NCBI RefSeq assembly: GCF_014483895.1
Contig: NZ_CP059987.1
Location: 1,736,001-1,800,000 of the forward strand
DNA length: 64,000 nucleotides
Reading direction: 5' to 3'
Origin: Protaetiibacter sp. SSC-01
GTDB taxonomy: Bacteria > Actinomycetota > Actinomycetes > Actinomycetales > Microbacteriaceae
In this document: piece by piece, positions 44,567 through 56,400 of the stretch
How positions within the stretch are numbered: position 1 is the stretch's first letter
How the letters are laid out: each line of letters begins with the position of its first letter
The notes under the pieces: generated by a model
The model's input: the letters and a program-made list of their open reading frames with translations, nothing else
Told to the model about the DNA's origin: nothing
The model's database searches: none
Position numbers and translations under genes: made by a program

Positions 44567-45374
44567 GCCCGTCGGCGCCGAACAGCAGCTCGGATACGCG
44601 GTCGACGAGGGCGTGGAACTCGGGGGTGCGCATGAGCTCGGGCGTGCGCGGACGCGGCAGGTCGACCTCGATGATCTCCTTCACCCGTCCCGGCCGCGGC
44701 GACATCACCGCGACGCGGTCGGAGAGGAAGATCGCCTCCTGGATGCCGTGCGTCACGAGGAGCGTGGTGGCGGGCTTCTCGGTCCAGATGCGCAGGAGCT
44801 CGAGGTTGAGGTTCTGGCGCGTCATGTCGTCGAGGGCGCCGAACGGCTCGTCGAGCAGCAGCACGGAGGGCTTGAGCGCGAGGGCGCGCGCGATCGAGAC
44901 GCGCTGCCGCATCCCGCCCGAGAGCTGCGCGGGCTTCGCCTTCTCGAACCCCGTGAGCCCCACGAGGGCGATGAGCTCGTCGATGTACGCCTCGTCGGGT
45001 TTGCGGCCCGCGACCTCGAAGGGCAGGCGGATGTTGGCGCGCACGCTCCGCCAGGGAAGGAGCGCGTGGTCCTGGAACGCGATGCCGAGCTCGCTCGCCC
45101 TCCGCAGCTCGTGCGGCGTCTTGCCGTCGACGCGCACCTCGCCCGTCGTCGGCTCCTCGAGGTCGGCGAGGATGCGCAGGATCGTCGACTTGCCGCATCC
45201 GGAGGGCCCGAGCAGCGCGAGGAACGAGCCCTGGTCGGTGTGCAGCTCGGTGTCCTGCAGCGCCTGCACGGTGCGGCCCCGCCCGACGCTGAACGTCTTG
45301 CTGAGGCCGTCGATCCGGATGCCGGTGCCCGGGGTCACCCGAGCACCGGCATCCGCTGTTGCTTCGATCGTCAT
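44547..45374 (-). CDS. ABC importer ATPase (SsuB/TauB type)
   Basis: The 275-residue ATPase has Walker [15 protein letters not shown], the Q-loop [13 protein letters not shown], signature [15 protein letters not shown], Walker [14 protein letters not shown] and the H-loop [10 protein letters not shown]. It starts one base after the binding-protein stop (TGACATG), so the operon reads SBP-ATPase-permease-permease. Confidence 0.93.
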   Translation of the reverse strand: MTIEATADAGARVTPGTGIRIDGLSKTFSVGRGRTVQALQDTELHTDQGSFLALLGPSGCGKSTILRILADLEEPTTGEVRVDGKTPHELRRASELGIAFQDHALLPWRSVRANIRLPFEVAGRKPDEAYIDELIALVGLTGFEKAKPAQLSGGMRQRVSIARALALKPSVLLLDEPFGALDDMTRQNLNLELLRIWTEKPATTLLVTHGIQEAIFLSDRVAVMSPRPGRVKEIIEVDLPRPRTPELMRTPEFHALVDRVSELLFGADGRAEAEA

Positions 45375-45375
45375 G

Positions 45376-46509
45376 TCAGCCGAGGTAGGCCTTCAGCTCG
45401 GGGAGCTCGGCGTAGATCTCGTCGAGGATCGAGGTGTCGAAGAGCTGCTCGACCGTGACCTCCCAGCCGGCGGCCGCGAGCGACGCGACCGTCTGCGCCT
45501 TCAGCTCGTCGGAGATCGTGAAGAGGCCGTTCGCCTCGGTCTCCTCCGTGCTGATGAGCAGCTTCTGCGCGTCGAGGCCCATGCCGGTCTTGACCGGGTC
45601 GAGCGCGCCGAAGACCGACTCGAGCCCGTCGGCGTTCTCGGCCGCGGCCTTGTTGTAGTAGGTCTCGATGAGCGAGACGGTCGCGTCGGTCGGCTGCTGG
45701 AACACGTCGGTCCAGCCCTTGATCTCGGCGATGAGGAACGCCTTGAGCAGCTCGCGGTTCTCGGCGAGGAACTGGTCGGTCACCGAGAAGGTCTCGGCCA
45801 CGTACGGCACGCCATTGTCGGCGTACGGCAGGTTGGTGACCGCGTAGCCCGCGAGCTCGACCGTGAGGGCCTCGTTCGTAAGGTAGGCCATGAAGCCGTC
45901 GACCTCGCCGTTCATGAGGGGCGTCGGGTCGAAGTCGACCGGCACGACCTCGACCTCGTCGGGCGAGATGCCGTTGGCGTTGAGGATCGCCGCGAAGACG
46001 CTCGCGTTGGAGTCCTGCACGCCGATCTTCTTGCCGACGAGGTCGGCGGGCGTCTGGATGTCGGCGCCGTCGGTGAGCGAGAGGATCGTGAAGGGGTTCT
46101 TCTGGAACGTCGCGCCGATGATCTTGAGCGGGGCGTCCTGCTCGGCGATCGCGGCGCCGATCGAGGCGGCGTCGGAGAGGGCGACCTGCACGGTGCCCGA
46201 GAGCAGCTTCGCGACGCCCGTGTCGGGGCCCGAGATGCCGATGACCTCCGAGAAGCCGGCCTCGTCGTAGTAGCCGTTCTCGTAGGCGTAGAACTCGCCC
46301 GCGAACTCCTCGTTCTTGATCCACGAGTACTGCACGCTGATCTCGCCGTAGGAGGCGCCATCGGCGTCGTCGCCGGCCTCGGCGGAGTCGCCCGGCGCGC
46401 ACGCCGAGAGCACGAGCAAAGAAGCGGCGGATGCGGCGAGCGCGGCGGCGAGGCGCCGTGCGGTCGTGCGGGTGGTGGAGCGGGCGGCGGTGCCTGTCGT
46501 GGGTGCCAT
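45376..46509 (-). CDS. NMT1/THI5-like ABC substrate-binding lipoprotein
   Basis: The 377-residue lipoprotein has a basic N-terminus and lipobox LVLSAC (Cys37), then an acidic linker. The NMT1-like fold follows ([56 protein letters not shown]). Such proteins bind thiamine-pyrimidine precursors, sulfonates or riboflavin-type ligands. I looked for a TPP riboswitch upstream and found none, which argues mildly against a thiamine-precursor role. The ATG at 46509 is chosen over a start 22 codons upstream because the signal peptide begins here. Confidence 0.88.
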   Translation of the reverse strand: MAPTTGTAARSTTRTTARRLAAALAASAASLLVLSACAPGDSAEAGDDADGASYGEISVQYSWIKNEEFAGEFYAYENGYYDEAGFSEVIGISGPDTGVAKLLSGTVQVALSDAASIGAAIAEQDAPLKIIGATFQKNPFTILSLTDGADIQTPADLVGKKIGVQDSNASVFAAILNANGISPDEVEVVPVDFDPTPLMNGEVDGFMAYLTNEALTVELAGYAVTNLPYADNGVPYVAETFSVTDQFLAENRELLKAFLIAEIKGWTDVFQQPTDATVSLIETYYNKAAAENADGLESVFGALDPVKTGMGLDAQKLLISTEETEANGLFTISDELKAQTVASLAAAGWEVTVEQLFDTSILDEIYAELPELKAYLG

Positions 46510-46680
46510 GCGGCGGTGATCCCTTCGGGTGATGAGGGCTGGGAATGCGATTGCCGCCGACGGTAGCGACGCCACGTTTCCGCCTGCGTGCGTGGGTGTT
46601 TCCGCGCTGTTACGCCCACCTCCCGAAGTCGATCAGAAATGAGGAAGCCCGATGTCCGCATCCCTCGTTAGCGTTTCGGT

Positions 46681-49044
<2,364 letters not shown>

Positions 49045-49054
49045 GCATGGAGGC

Positions 49055-49636
49055 ATGCCCACCGTGCACCTCACCGGCGATCCGGATGCCGACCGACTCC
49101 TCTCCGACAGCCCGCTCGCGCTCCTGATCGGGATGCTGCTCGACCAGCAGGTGCCCATGGAGACCGCGTTCGCGGGGCCCGAGAAGCTGCGTACACGGAT
49201 GGGCGGCGAGCTCGACGCGGCCGCGATCGCGGACGCCGACCCCGAGGCCCTCGCGGAGCTCTTCAAGGAGTCCTCCGCCATCCACCGCTTCCCCGGGTCG
49301 ATGGCGGCGCGTGTGCAGGCGCTGTGCCGCACGATCATCGACGACTGGCACGGCGACGCAGCGGCGATCTGGACCGAGGGCTCCCCCGACGGCGCGACCG
49401 TGCTGCGCCGCCTCAAGGCCCTCCCGGGCTTCGGTGACCAGAAGGCCCGGATCTTCCTCGCGCTCCTCGGCAAGCAGTACGGCTTCGACGGCGCCGGCTG
49501 GCGCGAGGCCGCCGGCGCCTACGGCGAGGAGGGCTCGTACCGCTCGGTCGCCGACATCGTCGACGCGGAGTCGCTGCAGAAGGTGCGCGCGGCGAAGAAG
49601 GCCGCGAAGGCCGCCGCGAAGACCGCCAAGGCCTGA
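49055..49636 (+). CDS. HhH-GPD base-excision repair-family protein
   Basis: The 193-residue protein has the HhH element [23 protein letters not shown] and an N-terminal [16 protein letters not shown] helix, as in small HhH-GPD proteins. The catalytic aspartate expected about 20 residues after the hairpin is not clear, so glycosylase activity is uncertain. The C-terminal tail is Lys/Ala-rich and DNA-binding in character. TAGGCA lies 7 nt before the ATG and GGAGG is also present. It ends one base before the next gene. Confidence 0.82.
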   Translation: MPTVHLTGDPDADRLLSDSPLALLIGMLLDQQVPMETAFAGPEKLRTRMGGELDAAAIADADPEALAELFKESSAIHRFPGSMAARVQALCRTIIDDWHGDAAAIWTEGSPDGATVLRRLKALPGFGDQKARIFLALLGKQYGFDGAGWREAAGAYGEEGSYRSVADIVDAESLQKVRAAKKAAKAAAKTAKA

Positions 49637-49637
49637 C

Positions 49638-51527
49638 GTGCGGCCGACCCCGCTCGTTCTGCGTCTCGCCCGGCGCTACTGGGCGGTGACGCTGACCCTC
49701 GCGGTCGGCCTCGCCGGCATCCTGCTCGCCCTCGCGGGCGCGGGCCGGCTCGTGCAGTGGGTGTTCAGCGCCTACGCCCTCGCGATCGCCGTCTGGCAGG
49801 CGATCGGGATGCTGCGCGAGCTGCTGCGAGGGCACTTCGGCCTCGACGTGCTCGCCGTCACGGCGATCGTCGCGACCGTCGCCGTGGGAGAGTTCGTGGC
49901 CGCGCTGGTCGTCGTGCTCATGCTCACGGGCGGCGAGGCGCTCGAGGACTACGCGAACCGACGCGCCAAGCGGGAGCTCGACGCGCTGCTCGCCCGCGCT
50001 CCCCTGCGCGCGCACGTGCAGCGCGACGGCGGCATCCACGACGTCGACGTCGCGGAGGTCTCCGTGGGCGACGTGCTGCTCGTGCGGCCGGCGGAGCTCA
50101 TCCCCGTCGACGGGGTGCTGCTGTCGCCCTCGGCGAGCGTCGACCAGTCCTCGCTCACGGGCGAGAGCATCCCGGTCGAGAAGACCGGGGGCGACGAGCT
50201 GCTCTCCGGCTCGGTCAACGGCGCGGATGCCGTCGAGCTGCGCGCCACCGCGACGGCCGCGGCGAGCCAGTACCAGCAGATCGTGGCGCTCGTCGCGGAG
50301 GCCTCCGCGAGCCGCGCCCCCGTCGTGCGCCTCGCCGACCGCTTCGCCGTGCCGTTCACGCTCTTCGCGCTCGCTCTCGGCGCCGTCGCGTGGATCGTGT
50401 CGGGCACGCCCAACCGCTTCGCCGAGGTGCTCGTCCTCGCGACGCCGTGCCCGCTGCTCATCGCGGCCCCGGTCGCGTTCGTCGGCGGCATGAGCCGTGC
50501 GGCGCGCGACGGCATCATCGTCAAGGGCGGCAGCGTGCTCGAACGCCTCTCCGCGGCCCGCACCCTCGTGTTCGACAAGACGGGCACCCTCACCCACGGG
50601 GCCCCCGTCATCACCGCCGTCCGCCCCGAGCCCGGATTCACGGAGGACGAGCTGCTCGCGGCCGTCGCGAGCGCCGAGGAGTACTCCTCGCACGTGCTCG
50701 CCGCCTCCATGATCCGCGCGGCGGAGGAGCGGGGCCTCACGCGCACCGAGGCGACGCGCGCCCGTGAGGTCGCGACGAACGGCGTCGACGCGGAGATCGC
50801 CGGCCGTCGGGTGGTCGTCGGCAAGTTCCGCTTCGTCGCCGAGCACGCCCCGGATGCGCGACGCACCCGCATCGAGCCCGGCGAGCTCGCCGTCTACGCC
50901 GCGATCGACGGCGCCTACGCGGGCGCGATCCTCGCGAGCGACACGGTGCGGGAGAACGCGGGCGCGACGCTCGATCGCCTGCGCGCCCTCGGCATCCGTC
51001 GCGCCGTCATGCTCACGGGCGACGCGCGCGAGACCGCCGAGCACGTGGCGGCGGGCCTCGGCATCGCCGAGGTGCGCGCCGAGTGCCTGCCCGCCGACAA
51101 GGTCGAGACGGTCGCGGGCATCGAGGAGCGCCCGGTCGTCATGGTCGGCGACGGCGTCAACGACGCCCCCGTGCTCGCCGCGGCGGATGTCGGCATCGCG
51201 ATGGGCGCGAAGGGCGCGACCGCGGCGAGCGAGTCCGCCGACGCCGTCGTCCTCGTCGACGACATCGCGCGCGTCGCCGACGCGGTCGTCATCGGCCGAC
51301 GCACGGTCTCCGTCGCGCTGCAGAGCATCTGGCTCGGCATCGCGGTCTCCGTGGGCCTCATGCTCGTGGCGGCGTTCGGCTTCATCCCCGCGACGGCGGG
51401 CGCCCTGCTGCAGGAGGCCGTCGACCTCGTGACGATCCTCGCGGCCCTGCGCGCGATCGGCTCACGGCGCGACGACACCCGCCTCGCGTCGGCGGCCGCG
51501 ATCCGCGAGGCCGCCCCGGTCAGCTGA
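49638..51527 (+). CDS. P1B-type heavy-metal ATPase with TPC motif
   Basis: The 629-residue P-type ATPase lacks an N-terminal metal-binding domain and begins directly with membrane helices. It has the actuator SSLTGESIPVEK, phosphorylation site FDKTGTLTHG, hinge MVGDGVNDAPVLA and membrane motif ATPCPLLIAAP, i.e. TPC where Cu/Zn pumps have CPC. The usual Ser-Glu-His-Pro (HP) nucleotide motif reads EEYSSHVLAAS with no proline. Transported metal is unknown. The GTG start lies one base after the HhH stop; a much longer ORF upstream is spurious. It overlaps convergent ldh by 8 bp. Confidence 0.88.
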   Translation: MRPTPLVLRLARRYWAVTLTLAVGLAGILLALAGAGRLVQWVFSAYALAIAVWQAIGMLRELLRGHFGLDVLAVTAIVATVAVGEFVAALVVVLMLTGGEALEDYANRRAKRELDALLARAPLRAHVQRDGGIHDVDVAEVSVGDVLLVRPAELIPVDGVLLSPSASVDQSSLTGESIPVEKTGGDELLSGSVNGADAVELRATATAAASQYQQIVALVAEASASRAPVVRLADRFAVPFTLFALALGAVAWIVSGTPNRFAEVLVLATPCPLLIAAPVAFVGGMSRAARDGIIVKGGSVLERLSAARTLVFDKTGTLTHGAPVITAVRPEPGFTEDELLAAVASAEEYSSHVLAASMIRAAEERGLTRTEATRAREVATNGVDAEIAGRRVVVGKFRFVAEHAPDARRTRIEPGELAVYAAIDGAYAGAILASDTVRENAGATLDRLRALGIRRAVMLTGDARETAEHVAAGLGIAEVRAECLPADKVETVAGIEERPVVMVGDGVNDAPVLAAADVGIAMGAKGATAASESADAVVLVDDIARVADAVVIGRRTVSVALQSIWLGIAVSVGLMLVAAFGFIPATAGALLQEAVDLVTILAALRAIGSRRDDTRLASAAAIREAAPVS

Positions 51528-52473
51528 TCCCGAGCCGCTCGAGCGAGCTGCGGATGGTCGCTGCCGACTCCGCGAACCGCTCGCGCTCCTCGTCGTCGAA
51601 CGGCACCTCGATGACGCGCCGCACACCCGTCGCGTCGACGACGCTCGGCACCGAGAGGGCGACGCCGCTGACGCCGAGGTAGCCGTCGAGCACGCTCGAC
51701 ACGGGCAGCACGGCGCCCTCGTCGCGCAGGATCGCCTCGACGATGCGCGCCCCCGAGAGCCCGATCGCGTAGTTCGTCGCGCCCTTGCCCGCGATGACCG
51801 CGTAGGCCGCGTTCTTCACCTCGTCGGCGATGCGATCGAGCTCGTCGCGCGCGAGCGGGCCGCCGCCGGCATCCCAGTGCCCGAGCGGCACCGGACCGAT
51901 ACGCGCTTGCGACCACAGGGCGAACTCGGAGTCGCCGTGCTCGCCGACGATCATGGCGTGCGTGCTCGATGCCGCGACGCCGAGCCGCTCGGCGAGCAGC
52001 CAGCGCAGGCGGGCGGAGTCGAGCACGGTGCCCGACGCGAAGACGCGCGAGGCGGGCAGTCCCGAGAACCGCTGGGCGGCCACCGCGAGCACGTCGCACG
52101 GGTTCGACACGATCACGAATACGGCCTCCGGTGCGCGCTCGACGAGCTCGGGCATGAGGTCGCGGATGATTCCCACGTTGACGCCCGCGAGCTCGAGCCG
52201 CGTCTGGCCGGGCTTCTGCTTCGCCCCCGCGGTGATGACGACGACGTTCGAGCCGGCGACGATCGACAGGTCGGCGCCGCCCGTGATGCGCGAGGCGCCC
52301 GTGAAGGGCGTGCCGTGGGCGAGGTCGAGCGCCTCCGCATCGACACGCGCCTTGTCGATGTCGTAGAGCGCCACCTCGCGTGCGGTGTTGCGGATGAGGG
52401 CGGCGTAGGCGGTCGAGGTGCCGACGGCGCCCGCCCCGATGACGCTGAGCTTCGCGTTCTCGATGACGGCCAT
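51520..52473 (-). CDS. ldh: L-lactate dehydrogenase
   Basis: The 317-residue NAD enzyme has the Rossmann loop SVIGAGAVGTSTAYAAL, DIDKARVDAEALDLAHG, the catalytic-loop region AGAKQKPGQTRLEL, VSNPCDVLAVAA and the active-site GEHGDSEFALWS. The QKPGQTR loop with Gln and the size support L-lactate dehydrogenase over malate dehydrogenase. It interconverts pyruvate and L-lactate. Confidence 0.92.
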   Translation of the reverse strand: MAVIENAKLSVIGAGAVGTSTAYAALIRNTAREVALYDIDKARVDAEALDLAHGTPFTGASRITGGADLSIVAGSNVVVITAGAKQKPGQTRLELAGVNVGIIRDLMPELVERAPEAVFVIVSNPCDVLAVAAQRFSGLPASRVFASGTVLDSARLRWLLAERLGVAASSTHAMIVGEHGDSEFALWSQARIGPVPLGHWDAGGGPLARDELDRIADEVKNAAYAVIAGKGATNYAIGLSGARIVEAILRDEGAVLPVSSVLDGYLGVSGVALSVPSVVDATGVRRVIEVPFDDEERERFAESAATIRSSLERLGIS

Positions 52474-52536
52474 GCGACGATCCTGACGGATGCCGTGGGC
52501 GCGCGACAGGCCTGAGGTCCCGCGATCCGAGGGGGC

Positions 52537-53118
52537 TCAGGTGCGCACGAGCGGGAGGAACACCTCGTCGACGATCGCGAGGATCTCCTCGTCGGGCACC
52601 GGACCGAGACGCAGGATCGCCTCCGACCGGAACAGGTCGAAGGGCACCCGGAGCACGCGCTCGCTCAGATCGGGGCGCGCCTCGCCGCGCTCGACGGCGC
52701 GGGCCACGATCTCGGGCACGAGGCTCGGACGGTCGCCGAGGAGTCGGGCGCGGAGATCGGCGGGTGTGACGCCGGTCTCGGCGTAGAAGCCGGCGAGCTG
52801 CACGCTCAGCACGACCCACATCCCGAGCCGGTGGGAGTTCGAGTAGCGCAGCAGCTCGATCATGTCCTCGCGGAGGCTGCCCGTGTCGGGCGCGACGCGC
52901 GGCGTGCGGCGGCCGAGGCGCGCGACCGTCGCGAGCACGAGATCCGTGCGCGTGGGCCAGCGCCGGTAGAGCACGGCCCGGCTCGTGCGAGCGCGCGCGG
53001 CGACGCCCTCGTAGGTGAGGCCGCCGTAGCCCTTCTCGCTGATCTCGTCCCAGACGGCATCGAGGATCGCGTTCTCGAGTTCCTCACCGCGTCGTCGCGT
53101 CGCCTTCTCAAGAGTCAC
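52537..53118 (-). CDS. TetR-family repressor of the adjacent MFS pump
   Basis: The 193-residue regulator has the TetR helix-turn-helix ILDAVWDEISEKGYGGLTYEGVAARARTSRAVLYRRWPTR and a helical ligand domain. It is divergent from the MFS gene with 72 bp between starts, the usual layout for a local repressor. TAAGAT lies exactly 6 nt before its GTG, so it would be translated from a leaderless message that begins in the shared operator region. Confidence 0.88.
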   Translation of the reverse strand: MTLEKATRRRGEELENAILDAVWDEISEKGYGGLTYEGVAARARTSRAVLYRRWPTRTDLVLATVARLGRRTPRVAPDTGSLREDMIELLRYSNSHRLGMWVVLSVQLAGFYAETGVTPADLRARLLGDRPSLVPEIVARAVERGEARPDLSERVLRVPFDLFRSEAILRLGPVPDEEILAIVDEVFLPLVRT

Positions 53119-53170
53119 TTGCGTATCTTATCGCGCCGGCGTATCTTCCCAAGAGACATTTCTGTTTCTT
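53119..53170. promoter_or_regulatory. Divergent TetR/MFS promoter with operator candidates
   Basis: For the MFS gene, TTGCGT (53119-53124) and TATCTT (53142-53147) are 17 bp apart. For tetR the minus-strand TAAGAT is at 53125-53130. GCGTATCTT occurs twice as direct repeats (53121 and 53139), and an imperfect palindrome AAGAGACA-TTTC-TGTTTCTT (53151-53170, one mismatch) covers the MFS start region. Binding there would block both promoters. Confidence 0.65.
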
Positions 53171-53190
53171 ATTCCCCATCCGAGGTCCCC

Positions 53191-54684
53191 ATGACGCGCA
53201 CCCCCGCCACCTCACCAGCGTCCGCCTCCACCAAGGAAGTCGAGGACGGCCGCATCTCCCGCGGGGTCATGAGCACCGCATGGGTGCTCATCATCGGCGG
53301 CTTCGCCGGCATTCTCGACACGACGATCGTCGCGATCGCGATCGACACCCTCGCGCGCGAGTTCGCCGTGCCCGTCGCCACCATCCAGTGGGTCTCGACG
53401 GGCTACCTGCTCGCCCTCGCCGTCGCGATCCCCCTCACCGGATGGGCGCAGACGCGCTTCGGCGGCAAGCGGCTCTGGATCGCCGCGCTCGCGCTCTTCC
53501 TCCTGGGCTCCGTGCTGTGCGCCGTCGCGTGGGACGCGACGAGCCTCATCGCGTTCCGGGTCATCCAGGGCCTCGGCGGCGGCGTCATGTTCCCGCTCAT
53601 GCAGTCGCTCGCCGTACAGGCGGCAGGCGGGCGCATGAAGGGTATGGGACGGATGATGGCGATCGTCACCGTGCCCGTCGCGCTCGGCCCCATCCTCGGC
53701 CCCGTCATCGGCGGGCTCATCCTGAGCGACCTCACGTGGCAGTGGCTCTTCCTCGTCAATGTGCCCGTCGTGCTCGTCGGCATCGCCCTCGCGGCCTGGA
53801 AGCTGCCCGACGACTCCGCGCGGCGCACGCGGGCCCGCCTCGACATCCTCGGCCTGCTGCTGCTCGCGCCGGGGCTCGCGCTCGTGCTGCTGGGGCTCTC
53901 GAACGTCGAGTCGGGCGACGGCGTAGGCAGCCTCGCGGTGCTGCTGCCCGTCGTCACCGGCGCGGTGCTCGTCGCTGCGTTCGTCTGGTGGTCGATCGCG
54001 CACCGCGAGCGTTCACTCGTGCAGGTGCGGATGCTGGCCCGCCGCACGGTCGGAAGCGCCGCCGCCGTGCTGTGGCTCTCGGGCGCGGCGCTCTACGGCG
54101 CGATGCTGCTGTTGCCCCTCTACTGGCAGATGCTGCGCGGCGAGACCGTGCTGACGGCCGCGCTCCTGCTCATCCCCCAGGGGATCGGATCGCTCGCGGC
54201 CCGCCCCGTCGCGGGCCTGCTCATCGAGCGCGTCGGCCCGCGCGTGCTCTCGATGATCGGCTTCGGCGTCATGGCGGCCGGCACGCTCCCCTTCGCGTTC
54301 GCCGACGCGGGCACGTCGAACGTCTGGCTCTCGGCCGTGCTCGTGCTGCGCGGACTGGGGCTCGGCACCGTGCTCATCCCCCTCATGACGGTGTCGATGA
54401 CGGGGCTCACGCACGATGAGATCCCGCAGGCCACGATGATCACGCGGATCGCGCAGCAGGTCGGCGGCGCGTTCGGCACGGCGATCCTCGCGGTCGTGCT
54501 CACCTCGATGCTCACCGCCGATCCCGCCGCAGCGTTCGACGCCTTCCATGTCGCGTTCTGGATCGCGACCGGGGTGGCCGTTCTCGCGCTGCTCGCCTGC
54601 CTCGTACTGCCGGGACGCGAGCACGACGCCACGCCGCCGACGGTCGCTGAGGCCGAGGTCGCGGAGGGCGAGCTGGCGGGCTAG
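53191..54684 (+). CDS. MFS multidrug exporter (DHA2/14-TM family)
   Basis: The 497-residue transporter has 13-14 membrane segments and the family motifs GILDTTIVAIAIDTLAREF (motif D1), LTGWAQTRFGGKRLWI (motif A) and GPILGPVIGGLI (motif C). It resembles drug:H+ antiporters of the EmrB/QacA type. It is probably repressed by the divergent TetR protein. The ATG at 53191 follows GAGG; the longer ORF overlaps tetR. Confidence 0.9.
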   Translation: MTRTPATSPASASTKEVEDGRISRGVMSTAWVLIIGGFAGILDTTIVAIAIDTLAREFAVPVATIQWVSTGYLLALAVAIPLTGWAQTRFGGKRLWIAALALFLLGSVLCAVAWDATSLIAFRVIQGLGGGVMFPLMQSLAVQAAGGRMKGMGRMMAIVTVPVALGPILGPVIGGLILSDLTWQWLFLVNVPVVLVGIALAAWKLPDDSARRTRARLDILGLLLLAPGLALVLLGLSNVESGDGVGSLAVLLPVVTGAVLVAAFVWWSIAHRERSLVQVRMLARRTVGSAAAVLWLSGAALYGAMLLLPLYWQMLRGETVLTAALLLIPQGIGSLAARPVAGLLIERVGPRVLSMIGFGVMAAGTLPFAFADAGTSNVWLSAVLVLRGLGLGTVLIPLMTVSMTGLTHDEIPQATMITRIAQQVGGAFGTAILAVVLTSMLTADPAAAFDAFHVAFWIATGVAVLALLACLVLPGREHDATPPTVAEAEVAEGELAG

Positions 54685-54751
54685 CGTCCGGGGCGAAGGT
54701 CAGCAATGACCTTCGCGGAAGCGCAAGCTCAGCGCTTGCGCTCCTCCCGGA
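54684..54751. repeat. Copy 1 of a 68-bp duplication of the der 3' end
   Basis: This segment matches 54803-54870 in 64 of 68 positions at an offset of 119 bp. It includes a vestigial end of der (codons for REERKR and stop on the minus strand) and a perfect hairpin GCGAAGGTCA-GCAA-TGACCTTCGC at 54693-54716 that can terminate both flanking genes. Confidence 0.85.
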
Positions 54752-54802
54752 TCCGCCGGCGCTGCGCGCCCCATGGCGGACCGCGGCCGAGACGGCCGCG
54801 GC

Positions 54803-54870
54803 GCGTCCGGCGCGAAGGTCAGAAATGACCTTCACGGAAGCGCAAGCTCAGCGCTTGCGCTTCTCCCGGA
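54803..54870. repeat. Copy 2 of the 68-bp duplication (true der 3' end)
   Basis: This copy holds the real last codons of der and its terminator hairpin (GAAGGTCA-GAAA-TGACCTTC). A second hairpin around the der stop (AGCGCAAGC with GCTTGCGCT) is present in both copies. Confidence 0.85.
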
Positions 54871-56389
54871 CGCGCATGTTGACGACGATGGGGGTGCCCT
54901 CGAAGCCGTACACCTCGCGCAGGCGACGCTGGATGAAGCGGCGGTACTGCGGGTCGAGGAAGCCCGTCGTGAACAGCACGAAGGTCGGCGGACGCGTCGA
55001 CGCCTGGGTGCCGAAGAGGATGCGGGGCTGCTTGCCGCCGCGCACGGGGTGCGGGTGCTCCGCGGTGAGCTCGGCGAGCAGGGCGTTGAACTTGCCGGTC
55101 GGGATGCGCGTGTCCCAGCTCTCGAGGGCCGTCTCGAGCGCGGGCACGAGCTTCTCGAGGTGGCGACCCGTGCGCGCGGAGATGTTGACGCGCGGCGCCC
55201 ACGTGACGTGGGCGAGATCCTGCTCGATCTCGCGCTCGAGGTAGCGGCGGCGGTCGTCGTCGAGCAGGTCCCACTTGTTGAACGCGAGCACGAGCGCGCG
55301 GCCCGACTCGAGCACGAGGTCGATGATGCGCAGATCCTGCACGCTGATCGGCTCGGTCACGTCGAGCACGACGACGGCGACCTCCGCCTTCTCGAGCGCG
55401 GCCGAGGTACGCAGCGAGGCGTAGAAATCGGCGCCCTGCTGGAGGTGCACGCGCTTGCGGATGCCGGCGGTGTCGACGAAGGTCCAGATGCGGCCCGCGA
55501 GCTCGATCTGCTCGTCGACCGGGTCGCGGGTCGTGCCCGCGAGCTCGTTGACGACGACGCGCTCCTCGCCCGCGGCCTTGTTGAGCAGCGAGCTCTTGCC
55601 GACGTTCGGGCGGCCGAGGATGGCGACGCGGCGAGGTCCGCCGATCTCCTGCTTGGCGACCGCCGACACCTCCGGCAGCACCGTCATGACGTGGTCGAGC
55701 AGGTCGGCCACGCCGCGACCGTGGAGGGCCGAGACGGGCCACGGCTCGCCGAGCCCGAGGCTCCAGAGCTCGGCTGCCTGCGGATCCTTGATGGCATCGT
55801 CGGCCTTGTTGGCGACGAGGATGACGGGCTTCTTCGCCGCGCGCAGCATCCGCACGACGTGCTCGTCGGTCGCGGTCGCACCGACGTTGATGTCGACGAC
55901 GAACAGCACGGCGTCGGCGAGGTCGACCGCGACCTCCGCCTGCGCGGCGACGGAGGCGTTGATGCCCGCGGCATCCGGCTCCCAGCCGCCCGTGTCGACG
56001 ACCGTGTAGCGACGCCCGAGCCACTCGGACTTGTACGAGACGCGGTCGCGCGTGACGCCCGGCACGTCCTCGACGACGGCCTCGCGACGGCCGATGATGC
56101 GGTTGACGAGCGCCGACTTGCCGACGTTCGGCCGGCCGACGATCGCGAGCACCGGAAGCGCCGGAAGGTAGGTGATGCCGTCGGGCCCCGCCTCGGCGGC
56201 CTGCAGCACCTCGAGGTCCTCGTCGTCGAGCTCGTAGTCGGCGAGGCCCGCGCGCAGGGATGCGGCACGCTGCTCGGCGAGGTCGTCGTCGATGTCGGCG
56301 AGGCGCTCGGCGAGGCCGGGGTCGGCCTCGAACTCATCGGCGGCGTCGAACTCGGGGTCGAACGGGGCGTCCGGCTCGCGCTCGGTCAT
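54848..56389 (-). CDS. der: Ribosome-assembly GTPase Der (EngA)
   Basis: The 513-residue protein has two G domains. [11 protein letters not shown] at 85-95 with DTGGWE and NKADD marks the first; [13 protein letters not shown] near 256, DTAGIRKR and FNKWDL mark the second. A KH-like C-terminal domain ends VREKRKR. It acts in 50S subunit maturation. The first 75 residues form an acidic extension common in actinobacteria. It is the last gene of the scpA-scpB-rluB-tyrA-cmk-der operon, 11 bp after cmk. Confidence 0.96.
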   Translation of the reverse strand: MTEREPDAPFDPEFDAADEFEADPGLAERLADIDDDLAEQRAASLRAGLADYELDDEDLEVLQAAEAGPDGITYLPALPVLAIVGRPNVGKSALVNRIIGRREAVVEDVPGVTRDRVSYKSEWLGRRYTVVDTGGWEPDAAGINASVAAQAEVAVDLADAVLFVVDINVGATATDEHVVRMLRAAKKPVILVANKADDAIKDPQAAELWSLGLGEPWPVSALHGRGVADLLDHVMTVLPEVSAVAKQEIGGPRRVAILGRPNVGKSSLLNKAAGEERVVVNELAGTTRDPVDEQIELAGRIWTFVDTAGIRKRVHLQQGADFYASLRTSAALEKAEVAVVVLDVTEPISVQDLRIIDLVLESGRALVLAFNKWDLLDDDRRRYLEREIEQDLAHVTWAPRVNISARTGRHLEKLVPALETALESWDTRIPTGKFNALLAELTAEHPHPVRGGKQPRILFGTQASTRPPTFVLFTTGFLDPQYRRFIQRRLREVYGFEGTPIVVNMRVREKRKR

Positions 56390-56400
56390 GTCGTGTCCTG

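Noticed and set aside
46510-46680. TPP riboswitch upstream of the NMT1-like binding protein
   Set aside because: I searched the minus strand for CTGAGA and the conserved ACCTGAT-type core and found neither.
49311-49637. Upstream extension of the P-type ATPase frame
   Set aside because: The extra 109 codons lie in another frame of the HhH-GPD gene and are Arg/Ser/Pro-rich; the GTG at 49638 fits the protein family.
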